Positions 15,652-23,179 of a stretch of 64,000 bases of DNA are shown here, one piece after another (positions within the stretch are counted from its first letter, which is position 1; each line of letters begins with the position of its first letter). The translations under genes and the position numbers were made by a program. Source of the stretch: Alphaproteobacteria bacterium (lineage in GTDB: Bacteria > Pseudomonadota > Alphaproteobacteria > Rhizobiales > CAJQND01); NCBI GenBank assembly GCA_024227565.1, contig JAAEUE010000137.1, positions 1-64,000 of the forward strand. The letters run 5' to 3'. Under the pieces are notes generated by a model. It was given only the letters and a program-made list of their open reading frames with translations, did not search any database and had not been told where the DNA came from.

Positions 15652-16197
15652 TTAAGAGAACCAGCCCTTGACCGTGCCCCACAAGGATTTTGCAGGAGCA
15701 GCTTCGCCGGCATCGCCCTTGACAACCGAGCCGCCTGAGAGTTCCGGCAGTCCTTCACCAGACATTTCAGCGCCTGCTGGTGCCTGGGCTTTTTCCACCG
15801 TCTCTGAGGTGTGGGTTGTGGCAAACGCGCTCATTTTAGACAGGGTTGCCGGGCCGGCCATGCCGTCGGCAGCCAGGCCATTGGCTTGCTGGAAGTCGAT
15901 AACCGCTTGCCGGGTGCCTTTGCCGAAAATGCCATCAGCGCCGGTTCCAAGTGCCTCCTGCAGCCGCTTGACCGTTGAACCGCGTGAGCCAACACGCAGC
16001 AAAATCAGTTCATGCAGTCCCATTGCGGTAAAGGTGTCCGGGCCGGCGATGCCGTCAACCGACAGACCATTTGCCTGCTGGTAATCCCTCAATGCTTTTT
16101 CCGTGCCTGATCCGAAGATGCCATCGGCCGTTACGCCAAGAACTTCTTGCAGCCGTTTGACCGGCTCACCGCTAACACCACGCTTTAAGAGTGACAT
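15652..16197 (-). CDS. Protein with two peptidoglycan-binding-like repeats
   Basis: The ATG at 16197 gives 181 residues; AGGAAGG lies upstream at a long spacing. The protein consists of two tandem PG_binding_1 repeats of about 60 residues: RGVSGEPVKRLQEVLG...DGIFGSGTEKALRDYQQANGL (residues 6-50), and VGSRGSTVKRLQEALG...DGIFGKGTRQAVIDFQQANGL (about 68-112). An acidic, Pro- and Gly-rich tail follows and ends in KSLWGTVKGWFS, a possible amphipathic helix. No signal peptide is visible, which is odd for a wall-binding protein. No lytic domain is attached. Confidence 0.78.
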   Translation of the reverse strand: MSLLKRGVSGEPVKRLQEVLGVTADGIFGSGTEKALRDYQQANGLSVDGIAGPDTFTAMGLHELILLRVGSRGSTVKRLQEALGTGADGIFGKGTRQAVIDFQQANGLAADGMAGPATLSKMSAFATTHTSETVEKAQAPAGAEMSGEGLPELSGGSVVKGDAGEAAPAKSLWGTVKGWFS

Positions 16198-16388
16198 GGT
16201 TGTTGTATTCCTTCCTGTAGAGTGAAATTGTGGCCTGATGTGACCACAAAGAAAACCGCCTCCTCGCACCTGCGCGCCTTGCACCGGTGCCCAACGTCTT
16301 TTGACACATGGTAAACAAACTGTGAAGTTTCAAGCTTTGGGGGCCACAGGACGGTTTGGCGCGTCCGGAACGGAAAAAGGGAACACAC

Positions 16389-17906
16389 ATGCTCGATCAT
16401 CTTGGCCAGGTCGCACAAGCGGCGGCGGATAAGTTTGGGGCCAGCGAGGCCTTGGTATTCGAGGGCCGCTCGTTTTCCTATGAGGAACTCAACACATTGG
16501 TGGAAGCGGTGGCCGGAGGACTGGCAGGCCTCGGCCTTGCCCGGAGCGATGTGATTACTCTTTATGCCTCCAACTCCTGGGAATGGGTTGTCAGCTATTA
16601 TGCGATTGCCCGCCTGGGGGCGGTCGTCAACCCGGTGAACACCATGTTGACGCCCGATGAGATCGGCTACGTGGTTAAAGATTGCGGCGCCAAGGCGATC
16701 ATCGCCTCACCCGAAAAGGTGGAGGCCACACTTCCGGTCAAGCAAAGCTCCGAGGTTAAGGAGATCATTTCCTTTGGCGATGACATCGCGCCGGGTGCGG
16801 TGTCTTTCAACCAATTGCTTACAAGCAAAATCCAGGCACCTTCAGCTGATGACATCGACCCGGTCTCGCTTTCAACGATTGGCTACACTTCCGGCACCAC
16901 AGGCCACCCAAAGGGCGCCATGCAGTCCCACCGCGCGGTGATCCTCAACGGTGCCATGACCAGCCAGTTGCAAAACCGCGGGGCTGACGATGTGGTGGTC
17001 AGCGCCCTGCCCTGCCCACACGTCTATGGCAACGTTCTGATGAACGGCATGATGATGTACGGCACCAAGCTGGTGTTACATCGAGCTTTCGATCCGGCCG
17101 CTGTGATGGAGGACATTGCGCGGCACAAGGCCACCATTTGTGACGGCGTGCCGACAATGTACATGTTCATGCTGAACAGCCCGGCGTTCCCCGAGGCCGA
17201 TCTCAGCAGCCTGAAGCGCTGCTATGTGGGCGGCCAGACCATGCCGGTCGCCACCATGAAGGCGGTGGAAGAGGGCTTCAAGGTGCCGCTGATCGAGCTT
17301 TGGGGCATGACGGAGATTGCCGGCCTCGGCTCAACCCATCCGCTCTATGGCACCAACAAGCACGGCTCCATCGGGTGTGCCATTCCCTATTGCGAGTTGC
17401 GCATCGCCGACGCTGAGGATGCCTCCAAGACCATGCCACGGGGCGAAGTGGGCGAGTTGATGGTGCGCGGCCCGATTGTCATGCTGGGCTACTATGGAGA
17501 TGAGGAAAAAACCCGCGAAACCCTGGAGCCGGACGGCTGGCTGCACACGGGCGACCTTGGCACCATGGACGAGGATGGTTGCGTCTACATTGTCGACCGC
17601 AAGAAGGACATGATCCTGACCGGCGGCTACAATGTGTATCCGGCTGAAATTGAACGGGTGCTTGCCGGCCACCCTGCCGTTGCGTTGGCCGCGGTGGGCA
17701 AGCAGGACGATGAGCTGAAGGGCGAAATCGCCAAGGCCTATGTGGTTCTGAAAGAAGGCGAAACGGGCGACGAACAGGAAATGATGGCGTTTTGCCGCGA
17801 AAAGCTGGCGGCCTACAAATGCCCCCGCAAAATACAATTTGTGCCTGATGTTCCAAAGACAAGCACAGGGAAGATCATGCGCCGGCAGCTGCATACCTTG
17901 GATTAG
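16389..17906 (+). CDS. AMP-forming acyl-CoA synthetase
   Basis: The 505-residue enzyme starts at the ATG at 16389 after AAAAAGGGA. It has the ANL-superfamily motifs in order: the P-loop YTSGTTGHPKGAM near residue 166, ELWGMTEIAG near 305, the hinge GWLHTGDLG and DRKKDMILTGGYNVYPAEIE, and the C-terminal catalytic Lys in PKTSTGKIMRR. It activates a carboxylic acid to an acyl-AMP and then an acyl-CoA. The size and the VNPVNTMLTPDEIGYVVKD segment suggest a medium- or long-chain fatty acid or aromatic acid ligase. It is monocistronic; the substrate is not evident from context. Confidence 0.9.
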   Translation: MLDHLGQVAQAAADKFGASEALVFEGRSFSYEELNTLVEAVAGGLAGLGLARSDVITLYASNSWEWVVSYYAIARLGAVVNPVNTMLTPDEIGYVVKDCGAKAIIASPEKVEATLPVKQSSEVKEIISFGDDIAPGAVSFNQLLTSKIQAPSADDIDPVSLSTIGYTSGTTGHPKGAMQSHRAVILNGAMTSQLQNRGADDVVVSALPCPHVYGNVLMNGMMMYGTKLVLHRAFDPAAVMEDIARHKATICDGVPTMYMFMLNSPAFPEADLSSLKRCYVGGQTMPVATMKAVEEGFKVPLIELWGMTEIAGLGSTHPLYGTNKHGSIGCAIPYCELRIADAEDASKTMPRGEVGELMVRGPIVMLGYYGDEEKTRETLEPDGWLHTGDLGTMDEDGCVYIVDRKKDMILTGGYNVYPAEIERVLAGHPAVALAAVGKQDDELKGEIAKAYVVLKEGETGDEQEMMAFCREKLAAYKCPRKIQFVPDVPKTSTGKIMRRQLHTLD

Positions 17907-17910
17907 GCGC

Positions 17911-17929
17911 GAAGGGTCTCTTGCCCTTC
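17911..17929 (+). terminator. Weak hairpin after the acyl-CoA synthetase gene
   Basis: GAAGGG (17911-17916) pairs with CCCTTC (17924-17929) around a 7-base loop, five bases after the stop codon. It lacks a T-run, so it may be a weak terminator or a Rho-region hairpin. Confidence 0.35.
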
Positions 17930-18101
17930 TCGGAGGCCGAGGTGCGAACGGTTGGGCGCAACGCCGCAAGCACTGGCCGCTGCAACCAGGCCGCTCGAAA
18001 CAGCCATGAATTGAGATCACAAGCGTCCCAATACATACTCTTGCATTCGGGCTCCGTCTGTTGCTCTACTCTGTGCTCAGTAAACTCCAGGGAGCCCCCA
18101 C

Positions 18102-19166
18102 ATGTGGCCGAACACCCAGCTGCTAGACCTTCTCGGCATTGACCATCCCATCATCCAAGCGCCAATGGCCGGTGCCACCACCCCTGCCCTGGCTGCGGCA
18201 GTGTCCAACGCCGGCGGCATGGGCTCGCTGGGCTGCGCGTTCATGACGCCTGAGCGCACCGGTGAGGAAATCGCCAAAACCATGATGGCGACCAACCGCT
18301 CCATCAACGTCAATTTCTTCGTGCACGAGCCCCCCGGCGAGGATGCGGCCAAGAACGCCACCCTCAAAGAGCGGTTGCAGCCTTATTTTGATGAACTGGG
18401 CTTGGGCGAAATGCCGGCGGTCACCCCCACCAACTTTCCATTTGATGAGGCCATGATGGAAGTGATGTTGGAACTCAGGCCCCGGGTTGTCAGCTTCCAC
18501 TTCGGCCTGCCGGCCCAGCACATGGTGCAGGCCCTCAAGGAGGCCGGGGTCGTTGTGCTCAGTTCGGCAACAACCGTGCGCGAAGCGGTGCTGTTGGCCG
18601 ACGGCGGGGTTGACGCAATTGTCGCCCAAGGCTGGGAGGCCGGCGGCCATCGCGGCACCTTTGCCTCAACCATGGACGCAGCCCGGGTGGGCACCATGGC
18701 GCTGGTGCCGCAAATTGTTGATGCGGTGAACGTTCCGGTGATCGCAGCCGGCGGCATTGGCGATGGCCGCGGCATTGCAGCAGCCTTTGCCCTTGGCGCA
18801 GCAGGTGTGCAGCCGGGCACGGCGTTCCTGACCACCGAGGAAGCCGCCACGCCGGCGGTCTACCGGAAGGCACTGTTGGAAGCCAGCGATGAAGACACCC
18901 GCCTCACCCGGGCCTTTTCTGGCCGGCCGGCCCGCGGGCTCTCAAATCGCTACATAGAAGAAATGGCGGCACATGATGAGGATTTGCCGGACTTCCCGCT
19001 TCTGAACACCCTGACCGGACCATTGCGCAAGGCGAGCACGGAAGCTGGCTCGCCCGACTTTGTGGCCCTGTGGTCAGGCCAGGCCATGAGTTTGAACCGC
19101 ACCCTTCCTGCAGGAGAGCTGCTGGAGAAATTGGTGGAAGAATCGCTCGCAATTCTCAATCGTTAA
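18102..19166 (+). CDS. Nitronate monooxygenase family flavoprotein
   Basis: The 354-residue protein is a TIM-barrel FMN enzyme of the nitronate monooxygenase/2-nitropropane dioxygenase family. Motifs in order are HPIIQAPMAGATTPALAAAVSNAGGMGSLG at the N-terminus, VVSFHFGLP near residue 128, AQGWEAGGHRG near 178 with the likely catalytic His, and the FMN-phosphate loop AAGGIGDGRG near 213. Such enzymes detoxify propionate 3-nitronate and alkyl nitronates using O2. GGGAG precedes the ATG at 18102. It stands alone between the acyl-CoA synthetase and the glycine-zipper genes. Confidence 0.88.
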   Translation: MWPNTQLLDLLGIDHPIIQAPMAGATTPALAAAVSNAGGMGSLGCAFMTPERTGEEIAKTMMATNRSINVNFFVHEPPGEDAAKNATLKERLQPYFDELGLGEMPAVTPTNFPFDEAMMEVMLELRPRVVSFHFGLPAQHMVQALKEAGVVVLSSATTVREAVLLADGGVDAIVAQGWEAGGHRGTFASTMDAARVGTMALVPQIVDAVNVPVIAAGGIGDGRGIAAAFALGAAGVQPGTAFLTTEEAATPAVYRKALLEASDEDTRLTRAFSGRPARGLSNRYIEEMAAHDEDLPDFPLLNTLTGPLRKASTEAGSPDFVALWSGQAMSLNRTLPAGELLEKLVEESLAILNR

Positions 19167-19315
19167 CCAATAATTCGCGTGTTAACCGCGATTTCGCTCG
19201 TAATTTGATCCTTGATCACTATATGGCGAATTGCCAAATTCCAGCCGTAGTTTGATGGAAAAGGTAGCGCGGGAATTGTGGTGAGAGCGGGCACAAGGGC
19301 AAAGGAATAGTCTTG

Positions 19316-19831
19316 ATGAAACAGTTAGCGATTTGGACGTGCAGTGCAGCTGTGTTGGGTTTGGTGGCGATCACCACCGACACTGTCGTGAGCGAGGCTG
19401 GCGCGCAATCACGTGAAGAATATTGCCACCGCCAGGCAAAGCGCAAGTCACGGCGCGCGCAGCGGCCAGGCGAAGCCGCACTGGGCGCAGGCCTTGGCAG
19501 CGCTGCAGTTGGCGCCATCATCGGCGGCATCGTTGGCGGCGGCAAGGGTGCCGGCCGTGGTGCGATTATCGGTGGTTCGGTTGGGGCCGTATCCGGTGCT
19601 GTTGCAAGCTCAGGCGAGAGAGACCGGATTTATAACCAGATCTTCGACGACTGCATGGCCGGCTACACGGCTGAACCGGCGCGGGTCTATAGAGAGCGCC
19701 CAACCTACGATGTGGCGCCTGAGCCCTGGACCGATGAATGGTATGACTATTGCCGGGCCAAATTCCGCTCGTTCAACCCGAACACGGGCCGCTACAAGAC
19801 CTATTCAGGTCAGTATCGTCTGTGCAGATAG
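19316..19831 (+). CDS. Secreted glycine-zipper protein with BA14K-like C-terminus
   Basis: The ATG at 19316 is preferred over the TTG directly before it; AAGGA lies 10 bases upstream. The 171-residue product has a signal peptide (cleavage near AGAQS), a glycine-zipper segment (ALGAGLGSAAVGAIIGGIVGGGKGAGRGAIIGGSVGA, about 48-85) that could insert in a membrane, and a C-terminal YCRAKFRSFNPNTGRYKTYSGQYRLC. That last motif resembles the BA14K/lectin-like repeat family of Brucella and relatives, with two Cys that could form a disulfide. Probably an envelope protein; no catalytic function is seen. Confidence 0.75.
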   Translation: MKQLAIWTCSAAVLGLVAITTDTVVSEAGAQSREEYCHRQAKRKSRRAQRPGEAALGAGLGSAAVGAIIGGIVGGGKGAGRGAIIGGSVGAVSGAVASSGERDRIYNQIFDDCMAGYTAEPARVYRERPTYDVAPEPWTDEWYDYCRAKFRSFNPNTGRYKTYSGQYRLCR

Positions 19832-19841
19832 ATTGAGACAA

Positions 19842-19872
19842 AAAGAATGCGCCTCTAATGGGCGCATTCTTT
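19842..19872. terminator. Bidirectional intrinsic terminator
   Basis: AAAGAATGCGCC (19842-19853) and GGCGCATTCTTT (19861-19872) form a perfect 12-bp stem with a 7-base loop. An A-run before and a T-run at the end make it usable in both directions, for the glycine-zipper gene (+) and the cupin gene (-) that converge here. Confidence 0.85.
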
Positions 19873-19887
19873 CGTTCGTCCCGGTTG

Positions 19888-20178
19888 TTACTGTTTGAAT
19901 TCGATTTCCATAAAAGCAAACACAAAATCATTCGAGCTGATGACATCGTGTTCCACACCGGCTTCGCGAAAATAAGGGACGCCGGATGCTAGAGGCGCCT
20001 CGTTGACGTTACCGTCGGGCCCTTCAATGGACAAAGTTCCATCCAGCAACGGGACAATCACATAATCATACTCATGGCGGTGCCAACCGGTTTTGTCGCC
20101 GCGTTTGGCAAAACGCCATTCGGTTACGCGGGTCCGGTCGTTGTCGATGTGTACCGTGGACGTTGCAGAATCACTCAT
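19888..20178 (-). CDS. Small single-domain cupin
   Basis: The ATG at 20178 (GGAGC 8 bases upstream) gives 96 residues; a TTG one codon earlier is the alternative. The protein is one cupin beta-barrel with TGWHRHEYDYVIVPLLDGTLSI (metal-type HxHxxxD motif, the usual Glu replaced) and a C-terminal VEHDVISSNDFVFAFMEIEF. Such cupins often sense or modify small molecules, or act as ectoine synthase-like or dioxygenase-like enzymes, but nothing here fixes the activity. It is divergent from the mucR-like gene across an AT-rich gap. Confidence 0.72.
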   Translation of the reverse strand: MSDSATSTVHIDNDRTRVTEWRFAKRGDKTGWHRHEYDYVIVPLLDGTLSIEGPDGNVNEAPLASGVPYFREAGVEHDVISSNDFVFAFMEIEFKQ

Positions 20179-20565
20179 CAATTTTGCTCCATGACAGTTC
20201 GAAACAATGTTGATCCTCTAATTCGGGCGCTGAACAGAGCCAATGTCCTTATATTTCCCCTGCCAAGGCGATAATACAACTAAACAAATAGTATATTTCT
20301 ATCTATAAGTGCATTTTGCCTTACGTAAAGTCACCTTGAGTCAATATCTAAACTTTTAGGGCTATTCGTGGAGATTAAACTGACAAATCTCTCACTAATT
20401 TCCGATATACTAACATAATTCACTATCAAATTAACGAATTGTGGCAATATGTCGAAAGAAGTTGTTGCGAACAGGCCGGACATAGGCTACGCCAGTCTCA
20501 ACGACGATGTAATCCGGGCACATTATCGTCAGCCGGGTACAGCTTACGAAATAGAAGGCAAACAC
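20179..20565. promoter_or_regulatory. AT-rich intergenic region upstream of the mucR-like gene
   Basis: This 387-base stretch separates the divergent cupin and mucR-like genes. Positions about 20265-20445 are strongly AT-rich with many TpA steps, in sharp contrast to the surroundings. From 20449 an in-frame ATG would add 39 residues ([20 protein letters not shown]...) to the regulator. I treat that as leader because the ATG at 20566 has AAGG behind it and gives the normal family length. MucR/Ros proteins bind AT-rich DNA and repress their own genes, so this is a likely operator region. No single site can be pinpointed by eye. Confidence 0.5.
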
Positions 20566-20976
20566 ATGGAAGAGCAAGACGACAAGACAGAAATGGCCGT
20601 ACTGACGGCGGAGATCGTAGCAGCATATGTTGGAAACAACGTTGTACCGGTTTCTGAGCTGCCGGCCCTTATCAAAGACGTACACACCGCAATGGCAGGT
20701 GTTGTTGAAGGCGGAGCAGAAGAGCCGAAAGAAGAACTGAAACCAGCTGTTTCGGTTCGCCGGTCAGTTACGCCAGACTACATTATCTGCCTGGAAGACG
20801 GTAAGAAGTTCAAATCTTTGAAGCGCCATTTGCGTACGGCATTTAACCTGACGCCTGAGCAATACCGGGAAAAATGGGGCCTCAAGCCTGATTACCCGAT
20901 GGTTGCTCCAAACTACGCGACCGTGCGGTCAGAAATGGCAAAACGCATTGGTCTTGGTCGCAAACGCGCCAGCTAA
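20566..20976 (+). CDS. MucR/Ros-family transcriptional regulator with altered zinc-finger ligands
   Basis: The 136-residue protein has the typical N-terminal oligomerisation region ([24 protein letters not shown]) and a C-terminal DNA-binding domain ([39 protein letters not shown]). In Ros the zinc is held by C-x2-C-x9-H-x4-H. Here the second Cys is Asp and the last His is Phe (C..D..H..F), as in the zinc-independent MucR/Ml variants of rhizobia that I recall. These H-NS-like regulators control exopolysaccharide, motility and virulence genes. It is directly upstream of a large surface-sugar locus, but a strong terminator separates them, so control would be in trans. Confidence 0.85.
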   Translation: MEEQDDKTEMAVLTAEIVAAYVGNNVVPVSELPALIKDVHTAMAGVVEGGAEEPKEELKPAVSVRRSVTPDYIICLEDGKKFKSLKRHLRTAFNLTPEQYREKWGLKPDYPMVAPNYATVRSEMAKRIGLGRKRAS

Positions 20977-20984
20977 CACTGCAA

Positions 20985-21003
20985 GCTGGCGCCCAGCGCC
21001 AGC
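20985..21003 (+). other. Hairpin just after the mucR-like gene
   Basis: GCTGGCGC (20985-20992) and GCGCCAGC (20996-21003) form a perfect 8-bp stem with a 3-base loop, nine bases after the stop codon. No T-run follows. It may protect the mRNA 3' end together with the terminator that follows. Confidence 0.5.
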
Positions 21004-21014
21004 GGGCGGAGATT

Positions 21015-21054
21015 AAAGGGCCGTCACCTGTGAAAGGGTGACGGCCCTTTTTTT
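21015..21054 (+). terminator. Strong intrinsic terminator of the mucR-like gene
   Basis: AAAGGGCCGTCACC (21015-21028) pairs perfectly with GGTGACGGCCCTTT (21037-21050) around an 8-base loop, and T's run on to 21054. It should isolate the regulator transcript from the sugar locus that begins at 21190. Confidence 0.92.
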
Positions 21055-21189
21055 GTGCAGATTTTGGCGGTTTTTGCCCGCCACAAACCGCCCCGCTGCT
21101 GCTCATATCGCTGCAAACTCCTTGCAACCGCCGCCGGATCATCCTAGACCCCCGTCGGCTGAACGATTGCACGACGAGGAATGACCCCC

Positions 21190-21798
21190 ATGGGCACAGA
21201 CGCAACATCGGGCATGGCCCACATTTCTGCCTACCTTGAGCAGGCCGCATCGATTTGCGGCATGTTGGATGCAGAAAAGGTGGCGGCCATTGCGCAAGGC
21301 ATTGCAGCAACCCGCGATGGCGGCGGCCGCTTGTTCGTGCTTGGTGTGGGCGGCAGCGCGGCGAACGCCTCGCACGCAGTGAATGATTTCCGCAAACTCT
21401 GCGGCGTTGAAACATATGCCCCAACCGACAATGTCTCCGAACTGACCGCCCGCACGAACGATGAGGGCTGGGAAACCGTCTTTGCCGGCTGGCTGAAAAT
21501 CTCGAACGCCTGCGAAAAAGACGCCATTCTGGTGTTCTCGGTCGGCGGCGGAAACGCTGAGCACAATGTCTCGATGAACCTGGTGGAAGCGCTGAAGGAA
21601 GCCAAATCGCGCGGCTGCAAAATTTATGGCATCGTGGGCCGTGATGGCGGCTACACAGCCCAGGTGGGCGACGCGGTTGTGCTTGTGCCCACTGTCGACC
21701 AGCGCCTCATCACCCCGCACGCTGAAGCCTTCCAGGCCGTTATCTGGCACTGTCTGGTTTCCAGCCCGGTGCTGCAGGTGCAAGCGACCAAATGGTGA
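21190..21798 (+). CDS. SIS-domain sugar isomerase, GmhA-like
   Basis: The ATG at 21190 follows GAGGA by nine bases; the in-frame ATG at 21181 abuts that site and is unlikely. The 202-residue protein is a single SIS domain: GVGGSAANASHAVNDFRKL (phosphosugar loop), LVFSVGGGNAEHNVSMNLVEAL, and a C-terminal PHAEAFQAVIWHCLV. GmhA turns sedoheptulose 7-phosphate into heptose 7-phosphate. The C-terminal QE-x-H segment that carries catalytic residues in GmhA reads EAFQ here, so the reaction or catalytic mechanism may differ. It heads a run of sugar genes and is followed at once by a GmhB-like phosphatase. Confidence 0.82.
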   Translation: MGTDATSGMAHISAYLEQAASICGMLDAEKVAAIAQGIAATRDGGGRLFVLGVGGSAANASHAVNDFRKLCGVETYAPTDNVSELTARTNDEGWETVFAGWLKISNACEKDAILVFSVGGGNAEHNVSMNLVEALKEAKSRGCKIYGIVGRDGGYTAQVGDAVVLVPTVDQRLITPHAEAFQAVIWHCLVSSPVLQVQATKW

Positions 21799-21809
21799 TG
21801 CGCTAGCCA

Positions 21810-22370
21810 ATGGCAGCACAGTTAAACAGAGCCGTTTTTCTCGACAGGGACGGCGTTCTCACCGTCCCCGAATTCCGCAACGGCCGTTCCTATGCGGCGC
21901 AAAGCCTTGAAACATTTCACTTTTATCCGAACGCCGCTGATGGGGTAAAAAGCCTGAAAGAGGCCGGCTTCATCATCGTGGTGGTGACCAATCAGCCAGA
22001 TGTGGGCGCCGGCCTTGTTGAGCGCAGCCTGATCGACACGATGCACGATCGCTTGCGCGCTGCCATGCCGGTGGATGACGTGGAAGTGGCGACCGAGACC
22101 CGGGCGCAAGCACAAGGCCTTGCAACGGACCGCAGAAAACCTGGAATTGGCATGTTGATGAGCGCAGCAAAGCGCTGGAATATTGACCTCAACTCCAGCT
22201 ATATGGTCGGCGACAGGGCAAGTGACATCGAGGCGGGACTGGCAGCGGGGTGCACCAGCGTCTTTATCGATCTGGGATACACCAACGAACTGGTTGCAAC
22301 GGGCCAGGCGGCCACGGTCAGCTCGGTGAGCGAGGCCGCTGCGTGGATTGTGCGCGACGCTTCCAAATGA
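21810..22370 (+). CDS. HAD-IIIA phosphatase, GmhB-like, without the zinc loop
   Basis: The 186-residue protein has the HAD motifs: FLDRDGVLT (nucleophile Asp12, acid/base Asp14), VVVTNQPDVG, RRKPGIGML (Lys) and MVGDRASDIEAG. It resembles GmhB, which removes the C7 phosphate of heptose 1,7-bisphosphate. GmhB and HisB-N carry a Cys/His zinc loop before the Lys motif. Here that segment reads ETRAQAQGLATDRRKP with no Cys or His, so it is a zinc-free variant. The gap to the SIS gene is 11 bases; together with the downstream kinase-nucleotidyltransferase they form a heptose-activation set. Confidence 0.85.
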   Translation: MAAQLNRAVFLDRDGVLTVPEFRNGRSYAAQSLETFHFYPNAADGVKSLKEAGFIIVVVTNQPDVGAGLVERSLIDTMHDRLRAAMPVDDVEVATETRAQAQGLATDRRKPGIGMLMSAAKRWNIDLNSSYMVGDRASDIEAGLAAGCTSVFIDLGYTNELVATGQAATVSSVSEAAAWIVRDASK

Positions 22371-22383
22371 GGGAAATTGAGTG

Positions 22384-23100
22384 ATGGTGAGTGCAAAGGA
22401 CCTGCAAATCAAAGTGTTTGCAGACGGGGCAGACATGCAAGGCATACTGGACATGTATGCCAATCCGGACATTCAGGGGTTCACGACCAACCCCACGCTG
22501 ATGCGCCAGGCCGGCGTTGAGGACTATGAGAAATTCGCGCGCGAGCTTTTGGAGAAGATCCAGGACAAGCCCGTATCCCTGGAAGTCTTCGCCGACGAGT
22601 TCGACGAGATGGAACGCCAGGCCCTCAAGATCGCCTCCTGGGGCGGCAATGTGAATGTCAAAATTCCGATCACCAACACCAAAGGCGAAAAATCAGCGCC
22701 CCTCATCAAGAAGCTTTCTGCTCAAGGTGTGGTGGTGAACGTGACCGCGATGATGACGCTGGAGCAGGTCCAAGACGTCGCAGACGCGCTGGACCCGAAC
22801 ACAGGAGCCATTGTCTCGGTGTTTGCAGGCCGCATTGCAGACACCGGCATTGACCCGGTTCCGCATATGACCGAGGCGCTGAATATCCTGAAATCAAGGC
22901 CCAAGGCAGAGCTGCTCTGGGCCTCGCCGCGTGAGCTTTTGAACATTTTCCAGGCAGATTGGATGGGGTGTCATATCATCACAGTCACCAATAGCCTGTT
23001 GGCAAAACTCGCTCTGGTTGGCAAAGACCTTGATGAATATTCACGCGAGACGGTTGAAATGTTTTACCGCGACGCCTCAAGCGCCGGCTACACCCTGTAG
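22384..23100 (+). CDS. Transaldolase family protein (TalC/FSA-type)
   Basis: The product has 238 residues from the ATG at 22384 (a GTG at 22381 is the alternative; GAGGG lies upstream). It is a TIM-barrel aldolase: GFTTNPTLM near residue 33, Schiff-base Lys93 in NVNVKIPITNTKG, and VFAGRIADTGIDP near 145. Transaldolases pass a dihydroxyacetone unit between sugar phosphates; short members such as FSA act as aldolases. Within a heptose-type cluster that also encodes a transketolase, it could make sedoheptulose 7-phosphate or a related ketose as starting material. That role is inferred from context. Confidence 0.85.
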   Translation: MVSAKDLQIKVFADGADMQGILDMYANPDIQGFTTNPTLMRQAGVEDYEKFARELLEKIQDKPVSLEVFADEFDEMERQALKIASWGGNVNVKIPITNTKGEKSAPLIKKLSAQGVVVNVTAMMTLEQVQDVADALDPNTGAIVSVFAGRIADTGIDPVPHMTEALNILKSRPKAELLWASPRELLNIFQADWMGCHIITVTNSLLAKLALVGKDLDEYSRETVEMFYRDASSAGYTL

Positions 23101-23179
23101 CGCGCGCAATTCAAGCACCGGCGCTGCGCTCTTCAGCCTCCCGCCAACCCATGACTGATCAAAGACGGACCCTCGGATT

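Noticed and set aside
20449..20565. 39-codon N-terminal extension of the mucR-like gene from the ATG at 20449
   Set aside because: It would make the protein longer than the family, has a poor ribosome site, and the ATG at 20566 fits the family length. Kept as a possibility in the intergenic entry.
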